Under the pieces are notes generated by a model. The model had not been told where the DNA came from and searched no databases. It saw nothing but the letters and a program-made list of their open reading frames with translations. A stretch of 9,642 bases of DNA, taken from positions 1 through 9,642 of the forward strand of contig CAJLFL010000062.1 in the NCBI GenBank assembly GCA_905205855.1, read 5' to 3'. Position numbers and translations under genes: made by a program. Positions 1 to 7,349 of the stretch are shown here, piece after piece. The stretch comes from an uncultured Eubacteriales bacterium (GTDB lineage: Bacteria > Bacillota > Clostridia > Monoglobales > Monoglobaceae). Numbering within the stretch: position 1 is the stretch's first letter; the number at the start of each line of letters is the position of its first letter.

Positions 1-397
1 CATTCATAAAAATATTATTCTCACCCTTGCCGGAAAGCCGGAATCTAAAGGTGTAGATATCATTTCCGCTGTCCTTATAATTACTGTAGGTACGATCGCC
101 TCTGATTATGTTCTTTTCGGTCAGATTTGTGCCGAATTTTTTGTTTATCGCAGCGACAATATCATCAACATCATTTATTCCTATATTTTCAAGTCCATAT
201 GCCGCGACGGTTTCTGACATATCCATCTTATTTCTCACCGTTCTGCGATATAGGTCATACAGCTCCTCCTCGGTTGATATTTGGGGCAGGTACATAACCG
301 AATAATCTATATACGGTCTGTAGTTAAAATTTATCTCTAAAAGCTTTCCGTTATTCTGCTGATACGGATGGTATGTAAAAACCATCATATATATCAC
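1..397 (-). CDS. C-terminal continuation of the disrupted secreted protein (partial)
   Basis: This frame is open from just after the A4G3 run to the window edge. It could be called from GTG at 397, with AAGGG 7 nt upstream, or from ATG at 388. Readable stretches are MMVFTYHPYQQNNGKLLEIN, then YRPYIDYSVMYLPQ, a helical TEEELYDLYRRTVRNKMD segment, then VDDIVAAINKKFGTNL and YTFRFRLSGKGE. It has no signal peptide or membrane segment of its own, although it looks like the inside of an exported protein. That supports it being the second half of the gene starting at 752 rather than an independent gene. It continues past base 1. Function is unknown. Confidence 0.5.
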   Translation of the reverse strand, partial: MIYMMVFTYHPYQQNNGKLLEINFNYRPYIDYSVMYLPQISTEEELYDLYRRTVRNKMDMSETVAAYGLENIGINDVDDIVAAINKKFGTNLTEKNIIRGDRTYSNYKDSGNDIYTFRFRLSGKGENNIFMN

Positions 398-752
398 ATG
401 ATATCCCTTTTATATCACCGGGGTTACTATTTTCATAATCATCAATAACCGCTTTTATTTGGCCAGCAAGTCCTGCATTTTCATTTTTAACATATATAAA
501 CGTGTTTCTTATTTTGTACTTTTTCATCATCTCAAACATACGCATAAACTCAGACATGTTGTTTACCACATAAATGTTTTCTGTTCCAAGGATATTTACA
601 TCAATGGAAAGCGGCGCATTTCGATAATTCTTGTCGCTTAATTCAATGCCTGTAGTTTGGCTTTCCCATTCTTCGTATGTCAGCGCCGACGCGCTTATCT
701 GAAGAACCATTATCAGTGCAAATACAATACTTATTATTTTATTTTTATACAT
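351..752 (-). CDS. N-terminal fragment: secreted hypothetical protein (133 aa)
   Basis: This is the intact 5' reading frame of the disrupted gene, listed separately because it can be translated as it stands. It has a Lys-containing N-terminus, a hydrophobic core at residues 6-20 and a likely signal peptidase site near residues 21-24 (SASA). After that comes a soluble mixed alpha/beta region. The last 16 or so residues (from ISCDIYDG to the stop) are probably out of frame relative to the ancestral protein. The ATG at 752 has GGGG only 2 nt upstream, while a stronger GGAGG lies about 36 nt upstream, so the start signal is unusual. No family is recognised with confidence. Confidence 0.6.
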   Translation of the reverse strand: MYKNKIISIVFALIMVLQISASALTYEEWESQTTGIELSDKNYRNAPLSIDVNILGTENIYVVNNMSEFMRMFEMMKKYKIRNTFIYVKNENAGLAGQIKAVIDDYENSNPGDIKGISCDIYDGFYIPSVSAE

Positions 753-762
753 AACCCCTTTT

Positions 763-795
763 GGACAGATATCAGGCTCCGTCCGTTACCTCCCC
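763..795 (-). promoter_or_regulatory. Leader hairpin next to a distant strong Shine-Dalgarno sequence
   Basis: On the minus strand a strong GGGGAGGTAA (786-795) is followed by GGACGGA, an 8-nt loop and TCTGTCC (784-763), a 7-bp stem with one G-U pair. Then comes AAAAGGGGTT directly before the ATG at 752. No usable start codon lies at the normal distance from the GGAGG. Folding the hairpin would bring that GGAGG closer to the ATG. There is no U-tract, so it is not a terminator. The stem is short and may be chance. Confidence 0.25.
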
Positions 796-801
796 TTTTT
801 A

Positions 802-2148
802 TCATTTTTGTTGTTCTTTATTTTTCTTCAGCAAACAAACCGTTTCTGTATGACAGCTTGCAGGAAACATATTAACCGGCAGCGCACGCAGGGTTTCATA
901 TCCGTAACCCCTCATTATCTTTAAATCTCTTGCAAGAGTTGACGGCTTGCAGGAAACATAAACTAGACGCTTTGGCTTTGCGTCCGCAACAGTCTTTAAA
1001 AGCTCTGCGTCACAGCCTTTGCGCGGCGGATCAAGTATAACAACATCCGGTCTGCCGCAATTTTTACTAAGTCCGTGAGCAAGCTTTTCTGCTTTTCCGC
1101 AGTAGAATTCCGCATTTTCTATACCGTTAAGACGCGCGTTTTCCTTTGCGTTTTCTATTGCCTCCGGTACTATCTCAACCCCTACGACCTTTTTTGCCGA
1201 ATCTGCCATAAACAAACCTATAGTGCCGATTCCGCAGTACAAATCCCACAGAGTTTCCTTTCCCGTCAGTTCTGCCATCTCAGCCGCAGCCTCATACAGC
1301 TTTAATGTCGCCTTTGGATTTACCTGATAAAACGACATGGGCGAAATCTTAAACCTTACCTTTCCTATACTGTCAATCAAATAATCGCTTCCCCAAAGCG
1401 TTATGTTCCGTCCGCCGAGTACAACATTGGTGCGGCGATCGTTTATATTCTGTACTATTCCGGCAATCTTAATATCAAGTCCTGTCAGCATTTTTATAAG
1501 CTCGTCTTTTTTCGGCAGCTTTGCAGTACGGGTGACAAGCGTTATTAAAACTCCGTTTTCGCCGCTCCTTGTATAAATATGTCTTAGTTCTCCGCTGTCG
1601 TCTGCCTCGTTATAAGCCGAAATTCCGCACCTGTTTTTCCATTCGTCCACCGTATCAATAATGACTTTATTTCTCTCATCCTGAATAATACAGTCGTCAA
1701 GCGGTATCACTTCATGACTGTTGCGGCGGTAAAAGCCTGTTCCGGACGGCGTTATCGGGAACTGTGCCTTATTTCTGTACCGCGTACGTTCGCTTGGGTT
1801 AAGGACCGGCTCTGCCTCTATGTCAAGTCCGCCTATTCTTTTAAGACAATCCGTCACCTTTTGACGTTTATATTCAAGCTCCTTTTCTGTATTCATATGC
1901 CAAAGCTGACAGCCGCCGCACTTGTAAAAATATTCGCACTGCGATTTAAGTCTTGCCTCGGATGGCTTTATTATATCCAAAAGTCTGCCGTAAGCATAAT
2001 TCTTCAGCACCTTTACAATAATAACCCTCACCGTTTCCCCCGTAATGGTATATGGAACAAAAACCGCTCTCCCCTCGGCACGTCCCACACCATCGCCCTC
2101 GTCGGTCATTCCGGTTATCTCTATTTCAAAAACCTCGTTTTTCCTCAT
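802..2148 (-). CDS. rlmD: 23S rRNA (uracil-5-)-methyltransferase, RlmD/RlmCD (RumA) family
   Basis: This SAM-dependent enzyme methylates C5 of uridine in 23S rRNA. E. coli RlmD modifies U1939, and the B. subtilis homologue RlmCD modifies U747 and U1939. The 448 residues are a normal full length. Residues 1-60 form a TRAM-type RNA-binding domain (GMTDEGDGVGR). Cys71, Cys77, Cys80 and Cys153 are spaced as the 4Fe-4S ligands of RumA. The Rossmann SAM site is DLYCGIGTIGLF at 302-313, preceded by SFYQVNP at 272-278. LDPPRKG lies at 372-378, the nucleophile is Cys400 in YVSCKPSTLARDL, and Glu435 in HTETV is the expected general base. The ATG starts one base after the recR stop, with GGAGG inside the recR end, which suggests translational coupling. 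Sequence alone does not show which uridine is the target. Confidence 0.95.
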   Translation of the reverse strand: MRKNEVFEIEITGMTDEGDGVGRAEGRAVFVPYTITGETVRVIIVKVLKNYAYGRLLDIIKPSEARLKSQCEYFYKCGGCQLWHMNTEKELEYKRQKVTDCLKRIGGLDIEAEPVLNPSERTRYRNKAQFPITPSGTGFYRRNSHEVIPLDDCIIQDERNKVIIDTVDEWKNRCGISAYNEADDSGELRHIYTRSGENGVLITLVTRTAKLPKKDELIKMLTGLDIKIAGIVQNINDRRTNVVLGGRNITLWGSDYLIDSIGKVRFKISPMSFYQVNPKATLKLYEAAAEMAELTGKETLWDLYCGIGTIGLFMADSAKKVVGVEIVPEAIENAKENARLNGIENAEFYCGKAEKLAHGLSKNCGRPDVVILDPPRKGCDAELLKTVADAKPKRLVYVSCKPSTLARDLKIMRGYGYETLRALPVNMFPASCHTETVCLLKKNKEQQK

Positions 2149-2149
2149 C

Positions 2150-2749
2150 TTAAAGCTCTACCCTCCACTGCAGCGCTCTTGAAAGCGTAACCTCATCTGC
2201 AAACTCAAGCTCGCCGCCGACAGGAACGCCGTGCGCTATCCGCGTCACCTTTACCCCAAACGGCTTTATCAGCTTTGAGATATACATTGCCGTTGTTTCA
2301 CCCTCAAGATTCGGATTGGTTGCCATTATAACCTCTTTTACATCACCTGCGGCAATCCTTGCCATAAGTTCTTTTATTCTTATATCGTCCGGTCCCACAT
2401 TGTCCATCGGCGAGATCGCGCCATGCAAAACATGATAAACACCCTTAAACTCATTTGTGCGCTCCATTTGTAAAACATCCTTTGGGCTTTCCGTCACACA
2501 GATAACGCTGTGATCTCTTGCCGGATTGTCGCAAATTCCGCAAACCTCTTTATCCGACAGATTTTGACAAACCTTGCAATAGCAAAGCGTTTTCTTTGCG
2601 GCTATAATCGCCTCCGCAAACTTTTCAGCCTTTTCCATCGGCTGATTAAGCACAAAAAATGCCAGTCTTTGCGCTGTCTTGCTGCCTATGCCGGGAAGCT
2701 TTTCAAACTCCTCTATAAGATTCTGTAACGGCGCTGCAAAATATTCCAT
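2150..2749 (-). CDS. recR: Recombination mediator protein RecR
   Basis: RecR works with RecF and RecO to load RecA on single-stranded DNA gaps and forms a ring-shaped clamp. The 199 residues match the usual length. A helix-hairpin-helix is at the N-terminus (EFEKLPGIGSKTAQRLAF, residues 14-31). A four-Cys zinc motif follows (Cys58, Cys61, Cys70, Cys73, with LSDKEVCGIC). A Toprim domain then spans about 80-175 (ICVTES; ATNPNLEGETTAMYI), and the C-terminal GGELEFADEVTLSRAL segment is typical. AGGAG overlaps the TAG stop of recD2 and lies 9 nt before the ATG, so recR is probably translated from the recD2 transcript. The common neighbours dnaX and the YbaB/EbfC gene are absent here. Confidence 0.97.
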   Translation of the reverse strand: MEYFAAPLQNLIEEFEKLPGIGSKTAQRLAFFVLNQPMEKAEKFAEAIIAAKKTLCYCKVCQNLSDKEVCGICDNPARDHSVICVTESPKDVLQMERTNEFKGVYHVLHGAISPMDNVGPDDIRIKELMARIAAGDVKEVIMATNPNLEGETTAMYISKLIKPFGVKVTRIAHGVPVGGELEFADEVTLSRALQWRVEL

Positions 2750-2761
2750 TATATCATTCTC

Positions 2762-4981
2762 CTAAAAAATCTGTAATTTGTTTTTCAAGCCTGAAAAACG
2801 TCTTTGTATATTATCGTTTTCGACAAAGGTGCGTATATACTGTTCCTCTCCAACCAGCACGACAAGCGACTTTGCGCGCGTTATCGCAGTATAAAGCAGA
2901 TTTCTGGTCATAAGAAGTCTGTGCGTTTCAAATACCGGCATAACAACAACGTCAAACTCGCTGCCCTGGCTTTTATGCACTGTCACCGCATAAGCAAGCT
3001 CAAGCTCATCAAGGAGCATAAAATCATATTTCACCGTTTTGTCATCATATATCACGGTCATCTTCTGGCTGCGGTTGTCTATATCCATAACAAAACCGAC
3101 ATCACCGTTAAAAACTCCCACACCTTTTTCCGAGCCGTCAATGCGCTCCCACTCCATCTGATAATTGTTTCTTATCTGCATAACCTTATCGCCCGTCCTA
3201 AAGACACAGCGTGCGGTCATATGCTCTGCCTTATCGGGTGACGCCGGATTCAGCGCATCCTGCAGCACTGCATTAAGATTCTGTACTCCTATCAATGACT
3301 TTCTTGTAGGAGTAAGCACCTGTATCTGTGAGATATTGCTCAGTCCGTATGCCTTTGGCAAACGTCTTGCACATAAATCCGCTATCGTGTCCGGCAATGT
3401 CAGCGGATCGCTGCGTTCCACCAGGAAAAAGTCATTATCACGGTCATTTAAAAGCGGCATTTCACCGTTGTTTATGCGATGGGCATTTACAACTATCATG
3501 CTTTCTCTCGCCTGACGGAAGATTTCCTTCAGCCGTATGCAGGTCAGTGCGTCACTGTCGATTATATCCTTTAAGACGTTTCCTGCGCCGACCGACGGAA
3601 GCTGATCGCTGTCACCCACCATAACAAGTCTTGTTCCGCGCGGAACAGCCGCAAGCAAGCTGTCCATAAGCAATATATCAACCATTGACATCTCATCAAC
3701 TATCAGCACATCGCAGCTTAACGGATTTTGTGCATTGCGCGCAAACGCCGTTCCGACTTCACCGCTGCCCGGAGTGATTTCCAAAAGCCTGTGTATTGTC
3801 TTTGCCTCCATTTGGCAAAGCTCTGTCATGCGCTTTGCCGCGCGTCCTGTCGGAGCGGTAAGAGCAACACGTCTGCGCGAACGCTGCATAAGCTCTATTA
3901 TGGTTCGTATTATTGTTGTTTTACCGGTACCGGGCCCGCCGGTTATTACCATTGCAGAGTTCTCAAAAACACATCTTACCGCGTCAAGCTGCGCCTCCGC
4001 CAACTGAATTCCTATTTCAGCCTCTACCTCCTCTATAAGCGCGTCGGTCTCCTTTATATTTATGTCGTATACCATCTGTGACATTTCCAAAAGCCTTTCG
4101 GCAACACGTTTTTCCGCGTCATAAAACAGCTTGAGATACAAAGCGTCATATTCGCCCATGTTCACAAGGACAAGCTCCTCGCTTAAAAGCATTTCGGCTA
4201 TTGCCTCCTCTGCCGTGCCGCGTTCTATCTCCAAAAACTGTACCGCCTGCGCCGCAACCGTTTGACGCGGCAAAAATGTATGTCCGTTGAGATAACCTAT
4301 CTGCTGCATAAGAAATTTTATTCCGGACGAAACACGGCTGAACGAGTTTTTATCTATTCCTATCTCCTCCGCTATGCTGTCGGCTGTCTTAAAGGTTATG
4401 CCGTCAACGCTGTCCGCCAAAATATATGGGTTTTCTTTTACAAGCTTAACCGTAGAGGTTCCGAACTGTTTAAACGCTTTTACAGCCGCAGACGGAGATA
4501 TTCCGAATTTCTGAAAGAATATAACAACCTCTCTTACGCCGATAAGTTCTATATATTTTTTGTATATCACGTCAACCTTTTTTTTATTAAGTCCGCTTAT
4601 AACCAAAAGCCGATCCGGCTCATGCTCTATAACGTCAAGCGCCTCCGCGCCGAAAAGCTCGACTATTCTGCGTGCGGTAGCCTTACCTATTCCGGGCAGC
4701 AAGCCGGATGCGAGATACTTTTCTATTTCCTCCTCTGTTGACGGCAATCTGCGTTCGTAATAATCAACTTTAAACTGATCGCCGTATTCAACATGCGTAA
4801 CCCATTCACCATGGACAATTACGCTTTCGCCCTCGCTTAAATCGGGCATGTACCCCGTCAAAGTGATAAGTTGTCCGCCGCTTGATATATCGCATACCGT
4901 ATAACCGTTTTCGTGATTTTCATAAATTATGGATTCTACCATACCTTCTATCTTCAGCATAACTTCAGTATAGGCATACAT
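2762..4981 (-). CDS. recD2: ATP-dependent DNA helicase RecD2 (RecD/YrrC-like)
   Basis: This is a superfamily 1B 5'-3' DNA helicase of the RecD2 type found in bacteria without RecBCD, and it acts in DNA repair and replication-fork maintenance. The 739 residues fit the family. An N-terminal OB-like part is at 8-75, and helix-hairpin-helix motifs include GLLPGIGKATARRIVELFG (93-111). The helicase core shows motif I GGPGTGKT (348-355), motif II VDEMSMVD (428-435), motif III GDSDQLPSVG (456-465), motif IV FRQA (488-491), an SH3-like insert around GVFNGDVGF (622-630), VTVHKSQGSEFD (667-677) and motif VI YTAITRAK (697-704). The start is uncertain. Neither the ATG at 4981 nor the in-frame ATG at 4960 (MLKIEGMVESI, closer to typical family N-termini) has a convincing ribosome binding site. 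It is the first gene of a recD2-recR-rlmD run. Confidence 0.95.
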   Translation of the reverse strand: MYAYTEVMLKIEGMVESIIYENHENGYTVCDISSGGQLITLTGYMPDLSEGESVIVHGEWVTHVEYGDQFKVDYYERRLPSTEEEIEKYLASGLLPGIGKATARRIVELFGAEALDVIEHEPDRLLVISGLNKKKVDVIYKKYIELIGVREVVIFFQKFGISPSAAVKAFKQFGTSTVKLVKENPYILADSVDGITFKTADSIAEEIGIDKNSFSRVSSGIKFLMQQIGYLNGHTFLPRQTVAAQAVQFLEIERGTAEEAIAEMLLSEELVLVNMGEYDALYLKLFYDAEKRVAERLLEMSQMVYDINIKETDALIEEVEAEIGIQLAEAQLDAVRCVFENSAMVITGGPGTGKTTIIRTIIELMQRSRRRVALTAPTGRAAKRMTELCQMEAKTIHRLLEITPGSGEVGTAFARNAQNPLSCDVLIVDEMSMVDILLMDSLLAAVPRGTRLVMVGDSDQLPSVGAGNVLKDIIDSDALTCIRLKEIFRQARESMIVVNAHRINNGEMPLLNDRDNDFFLVERSDPLTLPDTIADLCARRLPKAYGLSNISQIQVLTPTRKSLIGVQNLNAVLQDALNPASPDKAEHMTARCVFRTGDKVMQIRNNYQMEWERIDGSEKGVGVFNGDVGFVMDIDNRSQKMTVIYDDKTVKYDFMLLDELELAYAVTVHKSQGSEFDVVVMPVFETHRLLMTRNLLYTAITRAKSLVVLVGEEQYIRTFVENDNIQRRFSGLKNKLQIF

Positions 4982-5010
4982 GAGTCGGTCATTACATTAT
5001 TCTCAATTCC

Positions 5011-5040
5011 TGTATACCTGTTCCCTTTCAAAAAAGTAAA
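5011..5040 (-). promoter_or_regulatory. Possible promoter of the recD2-recR-rlmD operon
   Basis: The only space for a promoter between the upstream terminator and recD2 is about 50 bp. There the minus strand has TTTACT (5040-5035), an 18-nt spacer and TATACA (5016-5011), a moderate sigma-A match. The -35 element overlaps the terminator's distal stem and the start of its T-tract. The transcript would have a short leader of about 25 nt with no clear ribosome binding site. Confidence 0.25.
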
Positions 5041-5069
5041 GGCAGCGGAACAAATCCGCTGCCTTTTAT
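5029..5069 (-). terminator. Strong rho-independent terminator after the two-component operon
   Basis: A perfect 12-bp stem (plus strand 5038-5049 paired with 5055-5066, core GGCAGCGGA/TCCGCTGCC) encloses a 5-nt loop. On the minus strand it is followed by TTTACTTTTTTG. It sits about 70 bp after the histidine kinase stop and before recD2, so it separates the two transcription units. The plus-strand side is also T-rich (TTTTATTAT), so it could work in both directions, but no plus-strand gene needs it. Confidence 0.88.
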
Positions 5070-5137
5070 TATAAATCAAATATCCACAAAATACAAGAAA
5101 AACTTACAATAATACATCCAAACTCAACACAGCAGCC

Positions 5138-6622
5138 TTACAATCTTTCCATCACAAATGTAAACACACTTCCCTCACCTTTTTTACTGCTTGCGCTGAC
5201 TTCGCCGCCGTGCCGGCTTGCTATCCATTTTACCATCGAAAGTCCCAAACCCGCGGAGCCGCTTTCACTTCTGGCAGGATCTGCCTGATAAAAACGTTCC
5301 CATATCTTAGGCAGCCGATCTTCGGCTATGCCTATGCCGTCATCCGCAACCTTTAAAACAGCCTTTTTATCCTCCGCGGTAAGAGAAACGTATATATTGC
5401 CGTCCTTTTTGCCATAGTGATAAGCGTTTGATATAAGATTGATACACAGTCTTGCCAGCATAAACCTGTCTGCCGAAACAACAATATCCTGTTCTATATC
5501 GCGGTGCAGGACTATACTGCTTTCGTTGTTAATTTCCTCCTGTTCATCACAGACAAAATTCAAAAGCTCGCCCAAATCAACATCTTCATAGCTGAGCTGC
5601 AAGGAATTCTTGTCCATTCTGGAAATCATCAAAAGCTGAGATATAAGCTTTGACATTCTCTCCGCCTCTGCCTTGACTGAAAGTGCATATGTTCTCATTT
5701 CCTCATAGTCCTTTGCATAATTCGTCATATATTCGCATGACGACAATATTGCGGCAACAGGGGTTCTCAGCTCATGCGAGGCATCTGAGGTGAACTGCTT
5801 TTCACGCTCCAGTGTTTGCTCTATTTTGTCAAGCATCCTGTCAAAGCTTGCCGCAAGCTGATAAAACTCATCATTACCGGAGGACAGCTCTATCCTGCGC
5901 GACAAATCGCTGCTTTCGCTTATTTCGTCCGCCGTACGGCGTATATCCTCAACAGGCTTTAGTGTCCTTTTTATAATAAAGTATCCGCCGAGCGCCGCAA
6001 TAATTATCAATATAACTGTCATTGTAATATTTATTTTAAGTGCGGACTTTAACGCAAAACCTTCATCATTGACCGAAGCAACACCGCGTATCCAGTAAGA
6101 ATTACCATCCGCTGCTTCAATCCGCTTTGTATCAATATAATACTTGCCGCTGCTTGTTGATATAATATTAAGACAATCCTCCTCAAACTCCGGAGGATTC
6201 TCTATCTCAAACGGAATACTTCCCATTACAAGGTTTTTGTCACTGTCATATATAGCCATATGTATACCGCTTGTGTAAAGCTCAGGTTCTGAAATATTAA
6301 GCTTAAACTCCTGTGTTTGATTTGTCTGATTCTCCCGCATATCTTTTGACTGCGGCGGAGCTTCTCCGTCCTTAGGCTGCGGCGGAGGTGCGCCATTATC
6401 GGTCTGCGGCTGCTGGTTCTGCGGCTTTTGCCCCGGTATATTTCCGGGACGCTCCAGCCTGCGCGAAACATCCCGAACCGACCGCGTTATCCTGTCCTGT
6501 ATGTCGTTTTCAAGCATTTTTTGACTTATAGATGTCATTGCCGTAAACACAACGCCGGATATTATGATCATAACCAAAATATACCATAATGTAATTTTAA
6601 GCTTTATAGATAATCTTTTCAT
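5138..6622 (-). CDS. Membrane sensor histidine kinase (HAMP-HisKA-HATPase), with Pro/Gln-rich extracytoplasmic segment
   Basis: It senses an unknown extracellular signal, autophosphorylates on His and passes phosphate to the adjoining response regulator. The 494 residues show TM1 at about 9-30 and an extracytoplasmic region at 31-196. TM2 is at about 197-218, HAMP at 219-271 and HisKA with His283 in SDASHELRTPVAA. The ATPase has its N box at 391-402 (NLISNAYHYG), DDGIGI (427-432), ERFYQAD (442-448) and SAGLGLSMVK (456-465). All key residues are present. The outer region has two parts. Residues 59-104 are a low-complexity stretch rich in Pro, Gln, Asn and Asp (for example GQKPQNQQPQ). Residues 105-185 look like a small PAS/Cache-like fold (GIHMAIYDSDKNLVMGSIP). 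Its ATG overlaps the regulator's TGA (ATGA), with GAGGGA upstream. The ligand cannot be told from sequence. Confidence 0.95.
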   Translation of the reverse strand: MKRLSIKLKITLWYILVMIIISGVVFTAMTSISQKMLENDIQDRITRSVRDVSRRLERPGNIPGQKPQNQQPQTDNGAPPPQPKDGEAPPQSKDMRENQTNQTQEFKLNISEPELYTSGIHMAIYDSDKNLVMGSIPFEIENPPEFEEDCLNIISTSSGKYYIDTKRIEAADGNSYWIRGVASVNDEGFALKSALKINITMTVILIIIAALGGYFIIKRTLKPVEDIRRTADEISESSDLSRRIELSSGNDEFYQLAASFDRMLDKIEQTLEREKQFTSDASHELRTPVAAILSSCEYMTNYAKDYEEMRTYALSVKAEAERMSKLISQLLMISRMDKNSLQLSYEDVDLGELLNFVCDEQEEINNESSIVLHRDIEQDIVVSADRFMLARLCINLISNAYHYGKKDGNIYVSLTAEDKKAVLKVADDGIGIAEDRLPKIWERFYQADPARSESGSAGLGLSMVKWIASRHGGEVSASSKKGEGSVFTFVMERL

Positions 6623-7293
6623 TCTTCTTCCCTCACGACATAGCCGATTCCGCGCACTGTATGAATAAGTTTTTTATCATAGTTATCATCAATCTTTTTG
6701 CGAAGGTATCTTATATACACATCAACAACATTTGTTCCGCCGCAGTAATCAAAATTCCATACATGATTCTCTATTTTATCACGCGGAAGAATCACGTTTT
6801 TGTTAAACATCATATATTCCAAAATCTCATATTCCTTTGCCGTAAGCGTTATCGGTGTTCCGGAACGCCTTACGCTTTTGTGCACCGTATCAAGCTCAAG
6901 GTCACCGACGGTCAGTATATTTGTATCGGTTCCGGAGGATTTTCTGACCATGGCACGTATCCTCGCAAGCAGTTCTTCAAATGCAAACGGCTTTATCAGA
7001 TAATCCTGCGCTCCGCAGTCAAGTCCTTCAACTCTGTCTGATATGCTGTCCTTTGCGGTAAGAAATATCACAGGCACCGGATTTTTTTCCGCACGAATTG
7101 TTTTAAGCGTATCTATACCGTTTAAAACCGGCATCATTATATCCATAACAACCGCGTCAAATTCTCCCATATGAAGATAATCCAGTGCCTCCTCTCCGTT
7201 GTAGCAGCTGTCCACGCTGTAGCCCTCGCGAGTCAGGGTTTTGGTTATCATTTCATTCAGAGTTTTTTCATCCTCAACCACAAGTATTCTCAT
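6619..7293 (-). CDS. OmpR/PhoB-family response regulator
   Basis: This is the DNA-binding partner of the kinase encoded immediately downstream. The 224 residues are typical. The receiver domain (1-115) has the acidic pair Glu8-Asp9, phospho-acceptor Asp51 in VVMDIMMPVLNG, Thr79 in IFLTAKDS and Lys101 in LIKPFAFEEL. The C-terminal winged helix (about 130-224) has LTAKEYEILEYMM, VVDVYIRYLRKKID and HTVRGIGYVVREEE. The ATG at 7293 has GGAGG 7 nt upstream, and a sigma-A-like promoter lies in the 56-bp gap after the CotH gene. The pair can therefore be expressed alone or by read-through from the CotH gene. Its target genes are unknown. The adjacent DUF4956/CotH operon is a reasonable first guess from position only. 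Confidence 0.95.
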   Translation of the reverse strand: MRILVVEDEKTLNEMITKTLTREGYSVDSCYNGEEALDYLHMGEFDAVVMDIMMPVLNGIDTLKTIRAEKNPVPVIFLTAKDSISDRVEGLDCGAQDYLIKPFAFEELLARIRAMVRKSSGTDTNILTVGDLELDTVHKSVRRSGTPITLTAKEYEILEYMMFNKNVILPRDKIENHVWNFDYCGGTNVVDVYIRYLRKKIDDNYDKKLIHTVRGIGYVVREEE

Positions 7294-7311
7294 ATCAGCA
7301 CCTCCGGAATT

Positions 7312-7340
7312 ATTTTATCACAGATATTTTAAAAAGTAAA
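7312..7340 (-). promoter_or_regulatory. Candidate sigma-A promoter for the two-component pair
   Basis: On the minus strand TTTACT (7340-7335), a 17-nt spacer and TAAAAT (7317-7312) are in good sigma-A arrangement, with TG one base before the -10 (extended -10). The expected start of transcription would fall close to the GGAGG at 7305-7301, giving a very short leader, which weakens the call. No terminator is visible between the CotH gene and this site. Confidence 0.4.
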
Positions 7341-7349
7341 TATTCTATG

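Larger units (their letters stand above)
1..752 (-). pseudogene. Secreted protein of unknown function, frame-disrupted and cut by the left window edge
   Basis: Two overlapping open frames on the minus strand read as one gene broken by a one-base shift. The 5' frame (752 to 351) starts MYKNKIISIVFALIMV, a typical Sec signal peptide with likely cleavage after ISASA. The 3' frame is open from about 411 to base 1 with no stop. Dropping one base from the AAAAGGG run (plus-strand 405-411) joins them as NPGDIKG-YHVIYMMVF-TYHPYQQ and gives 242 residues up to the edge. The layout (NNMSEFMRMFEMMKKY, then FIYVKN, then NPGD, then alternating beta-strand-like stretches ending LLEINFNYR) resembles the N-terminal region of clostridial secreted transglutaminase-like proteins. 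That is inference, as no catalytic part is visible. It lies 49 bp after the rRNA methyltransferase gene and may be read through from it. The cause could be a real mutation, an assembly error or, less likely, two overlapping genes. Confidence 0.6.

Noticed and set aside
405..411. AAAAGGG as a programmed ribosomal frameshift site
   Set aside because: The frame change required is +1 (or -2), not the -1 shift of classical slippery heptamers, and there is no mobile-element or release-factor context.
2804..3241. Plus-strand 145-residue frame opposite recD2
   Set aside because: It is antisense to conserved helicase motifs and has the composition of a shadow frame (His/Tyr/Ile-rich, no domain).
6226..6471. 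Minus-strand 81-residue frame inside the histidine kinase gene
   Set aside because: It is an alternate frame through the Pro/Gln-rich coding segment. The kinase frame has all family motifs and this one has none.
7322..7346. AT-rich imperfect inverted repeat (AGAATATTT / AAAATATCT) after the CotH stop as a terminator or operator
   Set aside because: It has no GC stem, imperfect arms and no T-tract, and it overlaps the promoter-like sequence. It is too weak to call.
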